Positions 8,266 through 17,122 of a DNA stretch of 54,740 nt are shown piece after piece (the first letter of the stretch is position 1; each line of letters begins with the position of its first letter). The notes below the pieces were generated by a model, which made no database searches, was not told the DNA's origin, and saw only the letters and a list, made by a program, of their open reading frames with translations. This stretch comes from an uncultured Clostridia bacterium (GTDB lineage: Bacteria > Bacillota > Clostridia > TANB77 > CAG-508): NCBI GenBank assembly GCA_947623945.1, contig CANQHU010000006.1, positions 1-54,740 of the forward strand. Direction: 5' to 3'. Both the position numbers and the translations under genes were made by a program.

Positions 8266-8571
8266 ATGAATCAAACATCATGGGTTATTCAGGTATTAGA
8301 TGATTCACTGGGCAGGAGCATTGAATATCCAAATCGGTTCTGGCTACGTCAAAATGTAGAAAAATTGCACATTCGCGTATGCGTTGAGAATTGTGTAGTA
8401 AATACTTTTGACATTGCAGAAAAATGGGCAGAAGAAGGAACAATTCTTATTCAGGAAGGAAAAAACGTTCAGTTTAAGGATGATTTTCATCCTGGAAAAG
8501 AGGCTTTACTGCTTGTCAAGTATGAGTCAGAAGATGCCTATTTGGTTTTTCTTTACTCTCCAAAAGAATGA
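8266..8571 (+). CDS. hypothetical protein, foreign-looking, with a CGG read as Arg
   Basis: A 101-residue protein I do not recognise. ATG 8266 is preceded by GGAGGTG. The base composition is visibly richer in G and C than its neighbours, and it uses CGT, CGC and CGG codons. It holds the only in-frame CGG (8335-8337, in YPNRFWLRQ) where skipping the C does not help: the shifted frame stops after a few codons. So it is either recently imported and not yet adapted to this genome, or it shows that CGG can be read as Arg. It ends in a 7-bp hairpin. Confidence 0.6.
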   Translation: MNQTSWVIQVLDDSLGRSIEYPNRFWLRQNVEKLHIRVCVENCVVNTFDIAEKWAEEGTILIQEGKNVQFKDDFHPGKEALLLVKYESEDAYLVFLYSPKE

Positions 8572-8576
8572 AAAGT

Positions 8577-8593
8577 GGGTGGCGATGCCACCC
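8577..8593 (+). terminator. hairpin after the foreign-looking gene
   Basis: GGGTGGC (8577-8583) and GCCACCC (8587-8593) with loop GAT, 5 bases after the stop. The following sequence is A/T-rich but without a clean T run, so termination is likely but weak. Confidence 0.5.
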
Positions 8594-8787
8594 ATAATAT
8601 TTATAATTCTATGTCAAGATTTTGTAACAATTCATATTCATGTTCAATTTGTCTTTATAAGGAATTTCTATTAATAATTAAACCTGATTGAAACGTTGAA
8701 ATCAACATAAAAATGTGATGTAATTTCTATACGAGTGAATTAGGCTAGCAATTTAACTTAATTATTTCAATATTTGGAGGTATGATT

Positions 8788-9102
8788 ATGCCTAGGGAAA
8801 AATCAAGAGATGGTGTGTACACTATCTCTGCACCAGATAATGCAAAGACAGGCTGTCAACCACATTTTTATGGAAAAGTAGAGTATGACAAAGTTCAGGA
8901 AGTATTTCTTGAAGTTGTTGAAGGTCGTGAAGTCAATCTGTTGAATCTAGCAAGGGCAATTACTTTTGATTGCTTTTCTTATGATGGCAAAGGGTTAAAT
9001 TGGTTAGCATGGCAGTTGAGGTGTAATGTTAAAGCGGGAGAAAATGAATATAGATTTATTTTTAATTTTATTGATATTTATAGCAGTAAACTAAAAGAAT
9101 AA
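8788..9102 (+). CDS. hypothetical protein, accessory
   Basis: A 104-residue protein that I do not recognise. ATG 8788 lies 7 bases after GGAGG; the ATG at 8782 is too close. No transmembrane segment or signal peptide is seen. The middle, VEYDKVQEVFLEVVEGREV, looks like a small alpha/beta domain. The ribosome binding site context and composition resemble those of the gene at 8266, which suggests both came in together. No in-frame CGG is present. Confidence 0.55.
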   Translation: MPREKSRDGVYTISAPDNAKTGCQPHFYGKVEYDKVQEVFLEVVEGREVNLLNLARAITFDCFSYDGKGLNWLAWQLRCNVKAGENEYRFIFNFIDIYSSKLKE

Positions 9103-9138
9103 AAAAGTTGTAAATATCTACGTTGTTTGCTCCATTAG

Positions 9139-9182
9139 AACACCAAATATTTTGAAAAATCAAAACTTGGTGTTTTAATTTT
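9139..9182 (+). terminator. terminator after the accessory gene pair
   Basis: AACACCAA (9139-9146) pairs with TTGGTGTT (9167-9174), followed by TTAATTTT. Confidence 0.6.
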
Positions 9183-9288
9183 AAAATAGTGCAAAGTTCT
9201 AACAGAAGTTCATCAAGGCAAAAATGTGTGAACTACTAGATTTTTTATTAGAAATATGGTATAAAAACTATTGAGGAGAAAAAATAAA

Positions 9289-9795
9289 ATGGAGAATGAA
9301 AATAAAGAATATTTGGAATTTGCAAAAGGAATAGCATATGAAGCAGGAAAAATAATGTTAAGATATTTTAATCAAGATAATGGTTCAAGTTATAAAGGAG
9401 ATAAAACAATTGTAACTATTGCTGATACCGAAATAAATTCATATTTAATTGAACAGGTAAAGAAAGAATATCCTAACCATTCTGTAGATGGCGAAGAAGA
9501 ACAATTTGGTAGAAGTAATTTTGTATGGGTATGTGATCCAGTTGATGGAACAGCTATGTATGCTAGACATATACCAGTAGCAGTATTTTCTTTGGCATTA
9601 GTAATTGATGGCATTCCAAATGTTGGTGTAGGAAGTATTATAAGAGCTTGTATGTGTGTTGCTTCTGGGGATTTTACTCTTGCAATTTTTCCAGGTACTA
9701 AACACAAAAATTGTGATATTGCTGCTGTTAAAGTAAATGAAAAAGTACATGATGAAGTAGTCAATACTATAAAAAAATATTTAATATTAAATTAA
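9289..9795 (+). pseudogene. shortened inositol-monophosphatase-like paralogue
   Basis: ATG 9289 follows TTGAGGAG. The 168-residue product is closely similar to the phosphatase at 375-1158 for residues 1-115, including DPVDGT. It then jumps from NVGV to GSIIRACMCV, missing about 65 residues, and from AAVKV to NEKVHDEVV, missing about 27 residues that include the CGG frameshift site of the parent. Both deletions keep the frame. The loss of a large part of the fold suggests no catalytic activity, so I call it a pseudogene although it reads open. It is the first of a three-gene run that mirrors the left end of the window. Confidence 0.7.
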
Positions 9796-9820
9796 AAAAT
9801 GAAATTAGGATGGTATAAAT

Positions 9821-10345
9821 ATGTTTTATATAGCACAACTATTTGGAATAATAGCATTAGTAGTCCTTATAAGGAGCTTTCAAAAAAATGAAAAAGATAC
9901 TTTATTAAAATATCAAATATTTTCAAGTTTACTATTTGCTTTACAATACCTATTTTTAAATGCGATTTCTGGATGTTTAATGAATTTAATGACAATGTTA
10001 AGAAATCTTATATATAAAAAATTTAATGAAAAAATTCCAATTATATATTTAATATTAGTTATAATATGCATGATTATTTTATCATTGATGTCTTATAACG
10101 GAATTATAAGCCTACTTCCTACTTTAGCTGTAATACTATATAGCATAGCTTTATGGCAAAAAAATCTAACTATAACAAGAATTACTGAAGTAATTTCTTG
10201 CTTACTTTTTATAATATATAATATTAAAGTTTTAGCAATAAGTGGTTTAATATCAACTTTTATTGAAATGTTTTCAGCTATAGTAGCTATATATAAATTT
10301 GATATAAAAAAGTCAAAAACAAGCACAAAGGAATTTAAAAATTAA
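9821..10345 (+). CDS. YgjV-like inner membrane protein
   Basis: A 174-residue integral membrane protein with about five hydrophobic segments. The N-terminal LFGIIALVVLIRSFQKN, followed by KYQIFSSLLFALQYLFL and MLRNLIYKKF, matches the bacterial YgjV family, whose function is not known. It lies between the shortened phosphatase copy and the shortened cutA copy with gaps of about 25 bases, suggesting one transcript. The functional cutA-phosphatase pair at the left end has no such gene between them, so it was either inserted here or lost there. Confidence 0.7.
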   Translation: MFYIAQLFGIIALVVLIRSFQKNEKDTLLKYQIFSSLLFALQYLFLNAISGCLMNLMTMLRNLIYKKFNEKIPIIYLILVIICMIILSLMSYNGIISLLPTLAVILYSIALWQKNLTITRITEVISCLLFIIYNIKVLAISGLISTFIEMFSAIVAIYKFDIKKSKTSTKEFKN

Positions 10346-10372
10346 GTAATTATTAATAGGAGAGAGTAAAAA

Positions 10373-10519
10373 ATGGATAAATATATAATCGTAACAACAT
10401 TATGCAACGAAAAAGAAATAAAAAAAATTCATGACTATAAAGTTGCTGAAATTTCTTATTATAAAATAAATAGTATAAATAAAGATTTTCTGGATTGGAT
10501 AGACAAAGAAACAAAATAA
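10373..10519 (+). pseudogene. shortened cutA copy
   Basis: A 48-residue product starting MDKYIIVTTLCNEKEI and jumping to KKIHDYKVAEISY. Compared with cutA at 66-371 it lacks about 55 central residues in frame, removing most of the fold. It is preceded by AGGAGAG. It is very likely a decayed duplicate. Confidence 0.75.
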
Positions 10520-10579
10520 TAAGTATATAAGCAAACACCCAATTGACTAAATCATACGGGTGTTTGTTATATACTTATT
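10518..10579. terminator. bidirectional terminator
   Basis: AATAAGTATATAA then CAAACACCC (10518-10540) pair with GGGTGTTTG then TTATATACTTATT (10558-10579). It serves the converging cutA copy and the DUF2130 gene. Confidence 0.8.
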
Positions 10580-10580
10580 A

Positions 10581-11855
10581 TTATTTTTCTTTACTATTAC
10601 CAGCCTTTTTCTTTTTGGTATCTTGTTCATTTTTTGTCGCTAATGCCAATATAGAAGGGCTATTTTTTGCAAGTTTTTTTACTGTTAAATCATCAAGATC
10701 ATTTAATGCAAGTTTCAATTGTTTATCACTTCCAGTTAAAAAGTCACGCATTTTTGTTAATTCTCTAATAATTTTATCAATTTCATCAACAGCACTATTG
10801 TGTTTATCAACAGCAGAACTATAATGCTTTCCAAATTTATCACGAACTTCATTAAATTTGGCTTCAAAATTTGACACATCAACATTATAGCTACGAACAA
10901 CTGCAAGTTCTGTTCTAGTAGCAGCAATTTTTGTATTAACACCACGAAGCCACATAATGATTTTTGTAAAATCCTGTGGACGTACTACAAACATATCTTT
11001 AAATTTTGTTGGAGGAACAGTATAAATTCCATCATACATATCATTATCCTTTTCAAGCAAACTTACAAGTACTGCATACTCACATTTCTTTTGATTTCTA
11101 TCTTTATCTAATTCTTTCAAAAAGTCTTCATTTTTATGTTTGGTTTTTGTTTCATCAGCTTCGTTTTTCATTTCGAACATAATAGACAAAATTTCATTTC
11201 CTTCACTATCAAACTCTCTATAAATACGATCACCAAGTGAACCTTCTTTTGCATCTGTGTCTTTACCATATTGGATAGTTTCAGGCAATGCTAAACGAAT
11301 TTGCTCAAAGGCTAAATCGCAATGCTTTTCAAGTGTTTCTCCAAGCATTTTTGTACTTTGTTTTAATCTCATATCTTTCAACAAATCAATTTCTTTATCC
11401 TTATTGCTTAATTCCGTTTTATAGCTATTTTCTTTCTCAGAAAACTCTAAAAGTAGTTTTGTTTTTGTATTTTCTTCTATTGCTTGTTTTTCTTTTTTTA
11501 ATGTATTATTTTCTAATGAGATTTTTTCTAACTTCAATTTCAAATCAGTTAGTTCAGTATTATGTTTTTCATCTTCTTCTTTTTTGGCGCTTTCTAATTG
11601 TTCTTTTAACTCTTTTTCTTTCTGCAAAACTGCAACTTTTAAATCCTTGTCTTTTTCAGCATCTAGTTGTGTTTTTAACTTTTTTAATTCTTCTTCTACA
11701 TCTGACTTAATTTTAGTTTTTATAACATCACTAATATTGGATTTATCTATATCACGTTCATGTAAATCTTTTAGTGATATTAAATCACCTTTTTTTGCAT
11801 CTTCTAATAAAGATAGCGTATTTTCATCAATTATTGATACTTTAACTGTTTTCAT
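10581..11855 (-). CDS. DUF2130 family protein
   Basis: A 424-residue protein. Residues 45-170 form a long charged coiled coil. Residues 170-330 carry the DUF2130 core (KQSTKMLGETLEKHCD, GSLGDRIYREF, MFEMKNEADE, NQKKCEYAVLVSLLE). The E-M-K-N and K-K-C-E-Y-A-V-L-V motifs recall a nuclease-like fold, and the family is often listed near RmuC-type proteins, but no activity is established. The C-terminus is another helical region ending in a lysine-rich tail. ATG 11855 follows AAGGAGGGG. It stands alone between two terminators or intergenic gaps. Confidence 0.8.
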   Translation of the reverse strand: MKTVKVSIIDENTLSLLEDAKKGDLISLKDLHERDIDKSNISDVIKTKIKSDVEEELKKLKTQLDAEKDKDLKVAVLQKEKELKEQLESAKKEEDEKHNTELTDLKLKLEKISLENNTLKKEKQAIEENTKTKLLLEFSEKENSYKTELSNKDKEIDLLKDMRLKQSTKMLGETLEKHCDLAFEQIRLALPETIQYGKDTDAKEGSLGDRIYREFDSEGNEILSIMFEMKNEADETKTKHKNEDFLKELDKDRNQKKCEYAVLVSLLEKDNDMYDGIYTVPPTKFKDMFVVRPQDFTKIIMWLRGVNTKIAATRTELAVVRSYNVDVSNFEAKFNEVRDKFGKHYSSAVDKHNSAVDEIDKIIRELTKMRDFLTGSDKQLKLALNDLDDLTVKKLAKNSPSILALATKNEQDTKKKKAGNSKEK

Positions 11856-11968
11856 AAAATCCCCTCCTTATAAATATTATTATATCACTTTTTTTTATTT
11901 TTTCCAAAAGTTCTATTTTTTTAAATATTCACATATAGATTAAATAAAAAGGAAAAGGGGAATAGAAA

Positions 11969-12334
11969 ATGAATAAAACTGTTATTAATATAGCCAAAGG
12001 GGTAACAATAGCATTAGTAACAACATTTATATTATTACTAATTTTTGCAACTGTTTTAACTTATACTCAAGTAAGTGAAAATATTATTAATCCAGTTATT
12101 ATTGTAATAACTGCAATTAGTATTCTAATTGGAAGTTCAATTGGAAATATAAAAATAAGAAAAAATGGGTTAGTAAATGGAGCAATTATTGGTGGAACAT
12201 ATATAGGAATAATTTATTTTACTTCAAGCATGTTAAATTGGCACTTTGGCTTGAATTGGCAAAGTATTATTATGATTGTAATTGGAATGATTTTTGGAAT
12301 ATTAGGTGGAATTATTGGAGTAAATAAAAAGTAG
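11969..12334 (+). CDS. TIGR04086 family membrane protein
   Basis: A 121-residue protein with four hydrophobic segments (about 10-33, 38-55, 65-85 and 98-118) and glycine-rich turns such as GAIIGGTYIGIIYF and GMIFGILGGIIGV. This fits the clostridial TIGR04086 membrane family, of unknown function. A GGAAAAGGGG stretch precedes the ATG. The gene converges with the secreted-protein gene at 12336, leaving one base between the stops. Confidence 0.7.
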   Translation: MNKTVINIAKGVTIALVTTFILLLIFATVLTYTQVSENIINPVIIVITAISILIGSSIGNIKIRKNGLVNGAIIGGTYIGIIYFTSSMLNWHFGLNWQSIIMIVIGMIFGILGGIIGVNKK

Positions 12335-12335
12335 A

Positions 12336-12809
12336 TTAACCCACTTTATTTAATATAAAAACGGTTTTTTCATTAGATAGACCAGATTCATCTAAAATTG
12401 AACCTTGAGGGATCTCAATAATTAAAGAATTAGGATTTGTTGTATTAGTAAATGAAAGTTCATATACTGTTTCATTGGAACCTTTATAAGTAGCAAAAAA
12501 ATCTTTATATTGTGGAGTCATAATCTTATTATCTGCAAATATTTTAATGTTGTCGGTAGATAAATTGTTTTTTGCAATATGTTTTTCGACTACTTTAAAA
12601 TGAATGGTAATAAGATTATTTGTGCTGTTAGGTTCTAAATTAGAAGTCTTAATGTCAACTAATTTGATTTGAGGTTTAGTACTATCAATATTTACAATTG
12701 CAACTTTAGTTACATTTTCAATTACATATTTTGCTGAACTAAACGGAAAAAATATAGGACAAGTAAAAAAGATGAATAAACAAATTAAGATCTTAATTGT
12801 TCTTTGCAA
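12336..12809 (-). CDS. secreted protein, Ig-like fold
   Basis: A 157-residue protein with a signal peptide (LICLFIFFTCPIFFPFSSA) and a mature domain rich in beta strands: VAIVNIDSTKPQIKLVDI, NLITIHFKVVEKH and VYELSFTNTTNP. It looks like one bacterial Ig-like domain. It starts at TTG 12809, eight bases after AAGGAGG. It is encoded opposite to the camelysin-like cluster that starts 300 bases away, and may be exported to the same surface. Confidence 0.6.
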   Translation of the reverse strand: MQRTIKILICLFIFFTCPIFFPFSSAKYVIENVTKVAIVNIDSTKPQIKLVDIKTSNLEPNSTNNLITIHFKVVEKHIAKNNLSTDNIKIFADNKIMTPQYKDFFATYKGSNETVYELSFTNTTNPNSLIIEIPQGSILDESGLSNEKTVFILNKVG

Positions 12810-12987
12810 TAGACATACCTCCTTTCAATTGAATTTTTTTGGGAAAAAACGATAAAAAAATAAGATAGAAAATATAAAAACATTATACTGTAAAAAAATG
12901 GTAAAGTCAAGAGGCAATATAAAAGTTATTATAGGAAGATAAATTTGTTAAATGTCGTAAAATGTCGAATATTGCGATGAAAAGTTG

Positions 12988-13016
12988 TTGACAATTCTCG
13001 AATATGGAATTATAAT
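12988..13016 (+). promoter_or_regulatory. sigma-A promoter of the camelysin-like operon
   Basis: TTGACA (12988-12993), a 17-base spacer and TATAAT (13011-13016) are both perfect. It lies 110 bases upstream of the first gene of the cluster. Confidence 0.85.
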
Positions 13017-13124
13017 AAAAATACATTTTCGAATTTCTATAATTTATTCAAGAATTTTTAATTCAAAAATTATCAAAAAAAAATCCAAACAAACAAAATA
13101 AAATAAGAAAGGAGGTTTGTGCAT

Positions 13125-13712
13125 TTGACAAAAAAGAAAAAAATAATTATAGCTATTGCTATTTTATCTTGTATTTTATTGTCACTTATTGGAGGAGAAA
13201 GTTTTTCAAAATATGTGTCAGAAATAAAAGGAAGTGCAACAGCTCAAATTGCAAAATGGTACTTTAAAGTAAACGGAGAAACAGAACAAATTCAAAATAT
13301 AACACTAGCATCTGCTTACAATTATGCAACAATTAAAAAAGGAACAATTGCACCAGGAGCAAAAGGCAGTTTCAATATTGTTGTAGATTGTACAGAAGCA
13401 GAAGTTGGAGTAGAATATAGTATTAAATTTCAAAACGAGACAACAAAACCAACTAATTTAAAATTTGAATTTGAAAACCACAAGTGTAATAATCTATCAG
13501 AATTAGAAGAATTTTTAGCTACTCATATAAATAGAGATGATGAATTCAAAAAAATCACATACACTATTAAATGGGAATGGCCATTTGAAACAGGAGAAAC
13601 AGAAGAAGAAAAGGCTAGCAACAATAAAATAGACACACAAGAGTCACAAACAATAACAAATTATAGTTTTGACATAATTGTTACAGGAACACAAATGCAG
13701 CCAAGAGTTTAA
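13125..13712 (+). CDS. camelysin/TasA-like secreted protein
   Basis: A 195-residue exported protein. The N-terminus has a positively charged KKKK followed by IIIAIAILSCILLSLIGG and then SFSKYVSEIKGSATAQIAKW, the pattern of CalY/TasA-type proteins cut by a SipW-like signal peptidase. The mature part holds a beta sandwich with IAPGAKGSFNIVVD, the G-x-F motif shared with the paralogue at 14318. TTG 13125 sits 9 bases after GGAGG; a GTG at 13119 is too close. These proteins form surface fibres or matrix components in relatives. First gene of a three-gene transcript. Confidence 0.7.
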   Translation: MTKKKKIIIAIAILSCILLSLIGGESFSKYVSEIKGSATAQIAKWYFKVNGETEQIQNITLASAYNYATIKKGTIAPGAKGSFNIVVDCTEAEVGVEYSIKFQNETTKPTNLKFEFENHKCNNLSELEEFLATHINRDDEFKKITYTIKWEWPFETGETEEEKASNNKIDTQESQTITNYSFDIIVTGTQMQPRV

Positions 13713-13818
13713 ATTATAAATAATAGAAATAAGAAAATGGACATATGTTAATGTCAATACTTAAAAAGTAGGGACAAGCAAAACTTGTTCCTACTAAATA
13801 AATTAAATGGAGGAAAGA

Positions 13819-14304
13819 ATGAAGAAAAATAAAACAACAATTATTATAATAATTATGATAACAATACTACTATTTTTTTCTGGATACAGTCTTGGAAAAT
13901 CATATCAAAGTACTAAAATAATAGCAAATGGGCAAATTGCAAAACCAATTTTAGTAGTGGAAAATAATCCGGCAATAGAAATAAATGGACAAAACGAAAA
14001 AGAATTTTATAATTTTAAAATAAAAAATAGTGCTAAAAACGGAGAAATAACACAAGTAGACTTAGAATATTACATAGAAATCTTAACACAAAAAGAAGAA
14101 AGCATATCATTTAAATTATATAAAGATAATCAAGAAATTGCATTAACCAATAACAGGACAAATAATATTGAAATACCAAAAGGACAATTAGAAGAACACA
14201 ATTATAAATTAGAAATTATTTATGATAAATCCAAAAATCATTCAATAGATGATATAATGCAAGATATTCAAATTAAAGTGCATTCTGAACAATTAAAAGC
14301 CTAA
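13819..14304 (+). CDS. membrane-anchored or secreted protein of the camelysin-like cluster
   Basis: A 161-residue protein with an N-terminal hydrophobic segment (TTIIIIIMITILLFFSGYSL) and a beta-rich exported domain: NGQIAKPILVVENNPAIEIN, FYNFKIKNS and VDLEYYIEI. It is related in layout to its two neighbours, with a GQIAKP that mirrors the AQIAKW of the first. ATG 13819 follows GGAGGA at a spacing of 5. It ends 13 bases before the next gene. I infer a role in the same surface assembly. Confidence 0.6.
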   Translation: MKKNKTTIIIIIMITILLFFSGYSLGKSYQSTKIIANGQIAKPILVVENNPAIEINGQNEKEFYNFKIKNSAKNGEITQVDLEYYIEILTQKEESISFKLYKDNQEIALTNNRTNNIEIPKGQLEEHNYKLEIIYDKSKNHSIDDIMQDIQIKVHSEQLKA

Positions 14305-14317
14305 AGGAGAAGAAACA

Positions 14318-14908
14318 TTGAAAAAATCAAAAAAAATAGCAATTTTTATAATCATTATTTTTATCATATTATTTATTTTGTTCTGTTTTTGTAATAAAAA
14401 ACAAAATATAGACAGTTTTCAAGATGACATTTTATTCTTTAAATGGTTAAAACTAGGAGAAAACAAAGAAGAAACAATACAAACTTCAAAAATAAACCCA
14501 AAAATTATCTTTCAAGTATCATATAGAAATGTAAATTGCAAACAGATGAAATTTTCAGATACAATTAATAAAAATACATTAATAAATGAAAAAATAGCAC
14601 CAGGAACATCAGGTGGATTTGAAATACTATTAGAAACAAATCAAAAAATAAATTATCAAATAAAATTTAGAAGTAAAAACGAAAAACCGCAAAATTTGAA
14701 TTTTCAAATAGAAGGAGAAGATAGAAAATATAATAGCTTAGAAGAAATGGAGCAAACTTTAAAAGGAGAAATAGAGGAAAATAAAATAATCAATATTAAT
14801 TGGAAATGGGAATATGAAATAGGAAAAAATGAGAACAAACAAGATACAGAAGATGGAAAAAAGCTAAAGCAATATCAATTTGAAATTTATGCAATAGGAA
14901 ATAAATAA
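14318..14908 (+). CDS. camelysin/TasA-like paralogue
   Basis: A 196-residue protein starting at TTG 14318 after AGGAGA. A hydrophobic anchor (IAIFIIIIFIILFILFCF) is followed by a domain related to the first gene of the cluster: both have IAPG-x-x-G-x-F-x-I, then YQIKF or YSIKF, then a helix with N-N/S-L-E-E and a W-x-W strand (NWKWEYEIG here, KWEWPFETG there). There is no clear SipW cleavage motif, so it may stay anchored. It ends at a large hairpin terminator. Confidence 0.65.
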   Translation: MKKSKKIAIFIIIIFIILFILFCFCNKKQNIDSFQDDILFFKWLKLGENKEETIQTSKINPKIIFQVSYRNVNCKQMKFSDTINKNTLINEKIAPGTSGGFEILLETNQKINYQIKFRSKNEKPQNLNFQIEGEDRKYNSLEEMEQTLKGEIEENKIININWKWEYEIGKNENKQDTEDGKKLKQYQFEIYAIGNK

Positions 14909-14923
14909 TGTATCAATTCAAGC

Positions 14924-14969
14924 AAATTTGTGCAAATTAATAAAAAATAGTATTAATTTGCACAAATTT
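14924..14969 (+). terminator. hairpin with 19-bp perfect arms ending the camelysin-like operon
   Basis: AAATTTGTGCAAATTAATA (14924-14942) and TATTAATTTGCACAAATTT (14951-14969) pair without mismatch around an 8-base loop. The T run after it is weak. Confidence 0.7.
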
Positions 14970-14996
14970 ATTATATGAAAAAATTAAGAAAAATAG

Positions 14997-15025
14997 TTGA
15001 TATTTTTTAGATTTTAAGGTAGAAT
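14997..15025 (+). promoter_or_regulatory. promoter of the HD hydrolase-secDF transcript
   Basis: TTGATA (14997-15002), 17 bases, then TAGAAT (15020-15025), 35 bases before the ATG. Confidence 0.7.
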
Positions 15026-15059
15026 GGAGAAAGACAAGATAAGAGGAGGCAAAGAAAAA

Positions 15060-15720
15060 ATGATAACGTTACAAGATGTAATGGAAAACAAAGAAGTAGA
15101 TGCTTTAATTCGAGGCTCTCAAAAGCAATTAGACAGTCTTCGGATATACAGAGCATAGTCATAGGCACATTTCAATAGTATCAAAAAGGGCAGGAGAAAT
15201 TTTAGAAGCCTTAGGATATCCAGAAAGAACAGTAGAATTAGCAAAAATAGCAGGGTATTTGCATGATATTGGTAACTGTGTAAATCGCACAGACCATGCT
15301 CATAGTGGAGCAATTTTAAGCTATCAAATATTAAAAGATATGGGGATGCCAGTAGAAGAAAGAACAGAAATCATGATGGCAATTGGAAATCATGACGAAC
15401 AAACAGGAACAGCAATTAGTGATATATCAGCTGCAATCATTTTGGCAGACAAATCAGATGTACACAGAAACAGAGTTTCAAATACAAATTTATCTACATT
15501 TGATATACACGATAGAGTAAATTATGCAGTAACAGATGCAGAATTAAAATTAGATGCAAACGAAAGAAAAATCGTATTAAATTTAACTATTGATACAAAA
15601 ATTTGTCCAGTATTGGACTATTTTGAAATTTTTATGGATCGAACTATGATGAGTAAATATGCAGCTAAATATTTAAATATATGGTTTGAACTAGTAATAA
15701 ATAACACAAAATTATTATAA
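15060..15720 (+). CDS. HD-domain phosphohydrolase, with +1 frameshift at CGG
   Basis: A 219-residue HD-superfamily enzyme once the C at 15141 is skipped: ...QKQLDSLGYTEHSHRHISIV, then GYLHDIGN (the HD motif, about residues 64-71), HAHSGAILSY and MMAIGNHDE. The L-G-Y-T-E-H-x-x-R-H block is well conserved in clostridial relatives and spans the frameshift, so both halves belong together. ATG 15060 follows AGAGGAGG. In frame 0 it would stop five codons after CGG. The substrate is unknown; relatives act on nucleotides or signalling nucleotides. It is followed 14 bases later by secD. Confidence 0.88.
15141..15144 (+). other. +1 frameshift site CGGA in the HD hydrolase gene
   Basis: Codon CTT is followed by C GGA; Gly28 begins the conserved LGYTEH motif. 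Frame 0 stops five codons later. Confidence 0.9.
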
Positions 15721-15734
15721 TTGGGGGAACAAAA

Positions 15735-17120
15735 ATGAAAAAAGTAAAAATATTAACAATAATATTAGCAGTTTTATTGATATCAATGATAGGATTTTTT
15801 GGTATCTATACACAAGTACAAAATAGAATGGAAAATCAGATTAAAGATTATTCTTATGCTATGGACATAAAAGGTGTAAGAAGTATAGTATTAGAAGTAA
15901 GTGATTCTACTGAAACAAAAATAAAAGATTCAGAAGGAAAAGAAGTAGAAGATGCAGACAGCTTAACAGATGAAGAAATAACAGAAAAAGGATATGTAAA
16001 AGAAGAAATACCTGTAAATAGCGAAGAAAGTAAAAATTTGGACAATTATAAAAAAGCAAAAGAAATTATAGAAAATAGATTAAACTTATTAGGTGTAGAT
16101 AATTATATTATTAAATTTAATGAAGAAAATGGAAATATTTTATTAGAAACTACTGAGAATGAACAAATAAATGATGTTTTAAATGTAATTACAACTACAG
16201 GAAAATTTGAAATAACAGATAGTAACACAAAAGAAGTTTTATTTAATAATGAAGATATAAAATCTGCTACAGTTACATCAAGCCAAGAAGAGGATGGAAC
16301 GACTATATATTTACAACTTGATCTTACAGAAGAAGGAAGCCAAAAATTAGAAAAAATCAAAAATGAAGCACAAGAAAATCAAGTAGAACCAGAAACAACA
16401 GAGGAAAACAACTCAACAGAAAATGAAGGAACAGATGAAGATTCAACAGAAAAGACAGGAAAGGCAACTTTTGATGGACAAAATATTAATGATGTTTCAT
16501 TTTTAGAACAAACAAATACAAAAAGACTAAGAATAGCAATAGGAGATAAATCAACAAGTACAACAACATTAAACAACAATGCAAACGAAGCATCTTATAT
16601 TGCGTTTATGGTAAATACAAAAAATTTGCCATTAACCTATGATTTGGAAGGAAATCAATATATTTTATCAGAAATTACAAATGAGCAAATACAAATAGGA
16701 ATGTATATTGCTCTTGGAATTATACTAATAGGAATGATAATTTTAATAATCAAATATAAATTATCAGGATTATTGACAGCTATTTCTTATATTGGATTTA
16801 TAGCAGCATTTATGCTTACAATTAGATACACTAATGTAATTTTATCATTAGAAGGAATCTTATCAATAGCAATGATATTATTACTAAATTATTATTTAGT
16901 AATGAAACTATTGAAAAAATCATATAAAATGGATACTTATAAAGAATTCTTTATAAAGATATTGCCAATTATAATTTTAACAATTGTATTTTGCTTTGTA
17001 AATTGGGCTCCAATAAGTAGTTTTGCAATGGTAGCATTTTGGGGAATTTTATTAATGGCAATTTATAATATAATAATAACTAGCAATTTAATAAAAATAA
17101 AAGAAGGAAAGGAAAATTAA
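15735..17120 (+). CDS. secD: SecD-like preprotein translocase subunit (reduced)
   Basis: A 461-residue SecD-like protein. A first transmembrane helix (ILTIILAVLLISMIGFFGI) leads to an extracellular domain with AMDIKGVRSIVLEV, equivalent to the D-L-x-G-G-x-x-L-x-L-x-V motif of SecD, and a family P1 repeat around AKEIIENRLNLLGV. An acidic, low-complexity insert (about residues 215-240) interrupts it. Five further membrane helices follow from residue 320. The usual R-N/D-x-G-L-x-x-x-W-x-x-A-V-x-V motifs of the membrane part are hard to see, so it is diverged. ATG 15735 follows GGGGG. secF starts 2 bases after its stop. Confidence 0.75.
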   Translation: MKKVKILTIILAVLLISMIGFFGIYTQVQNRMENQIKDYSYAMDIKGVRSIVLEVSDSTETKIKDSEGKEVEDADSLTDEEITEKGYVKEEIPVNSEESKNLDNYKKAKEIIENRLNLLGVDNYIIKFNEENGNILLETTENEQINDVLNVITTTGKFEITDSNTKEVLFNNEDIKSATVTSSQEEDGTTIYLQLDLTEEGSQKLEKIKNEAQENQVEPETTEENNSTENEGTDEDSTEKTGKATFDGQNINDVSFLEQTNTKRLRIAIGDKSTSTTTLNNNANEASYIAFMVNTKNLPLTYDLEGNQYILSEITNEQIQIGMYIALGIILIGMIILIIKYKLSGLLTAISYIGFIAAFMLTIRYTNVILSLEGILSIAMILLLNYYLVMKLLKKSYKMDTYKEFFIKILPIIILTIVFCFVNWAPISSFAMVAFWGILLMAIYNIIITSNLIKIKEGKEN

Positions 17121-17122
17121 AA

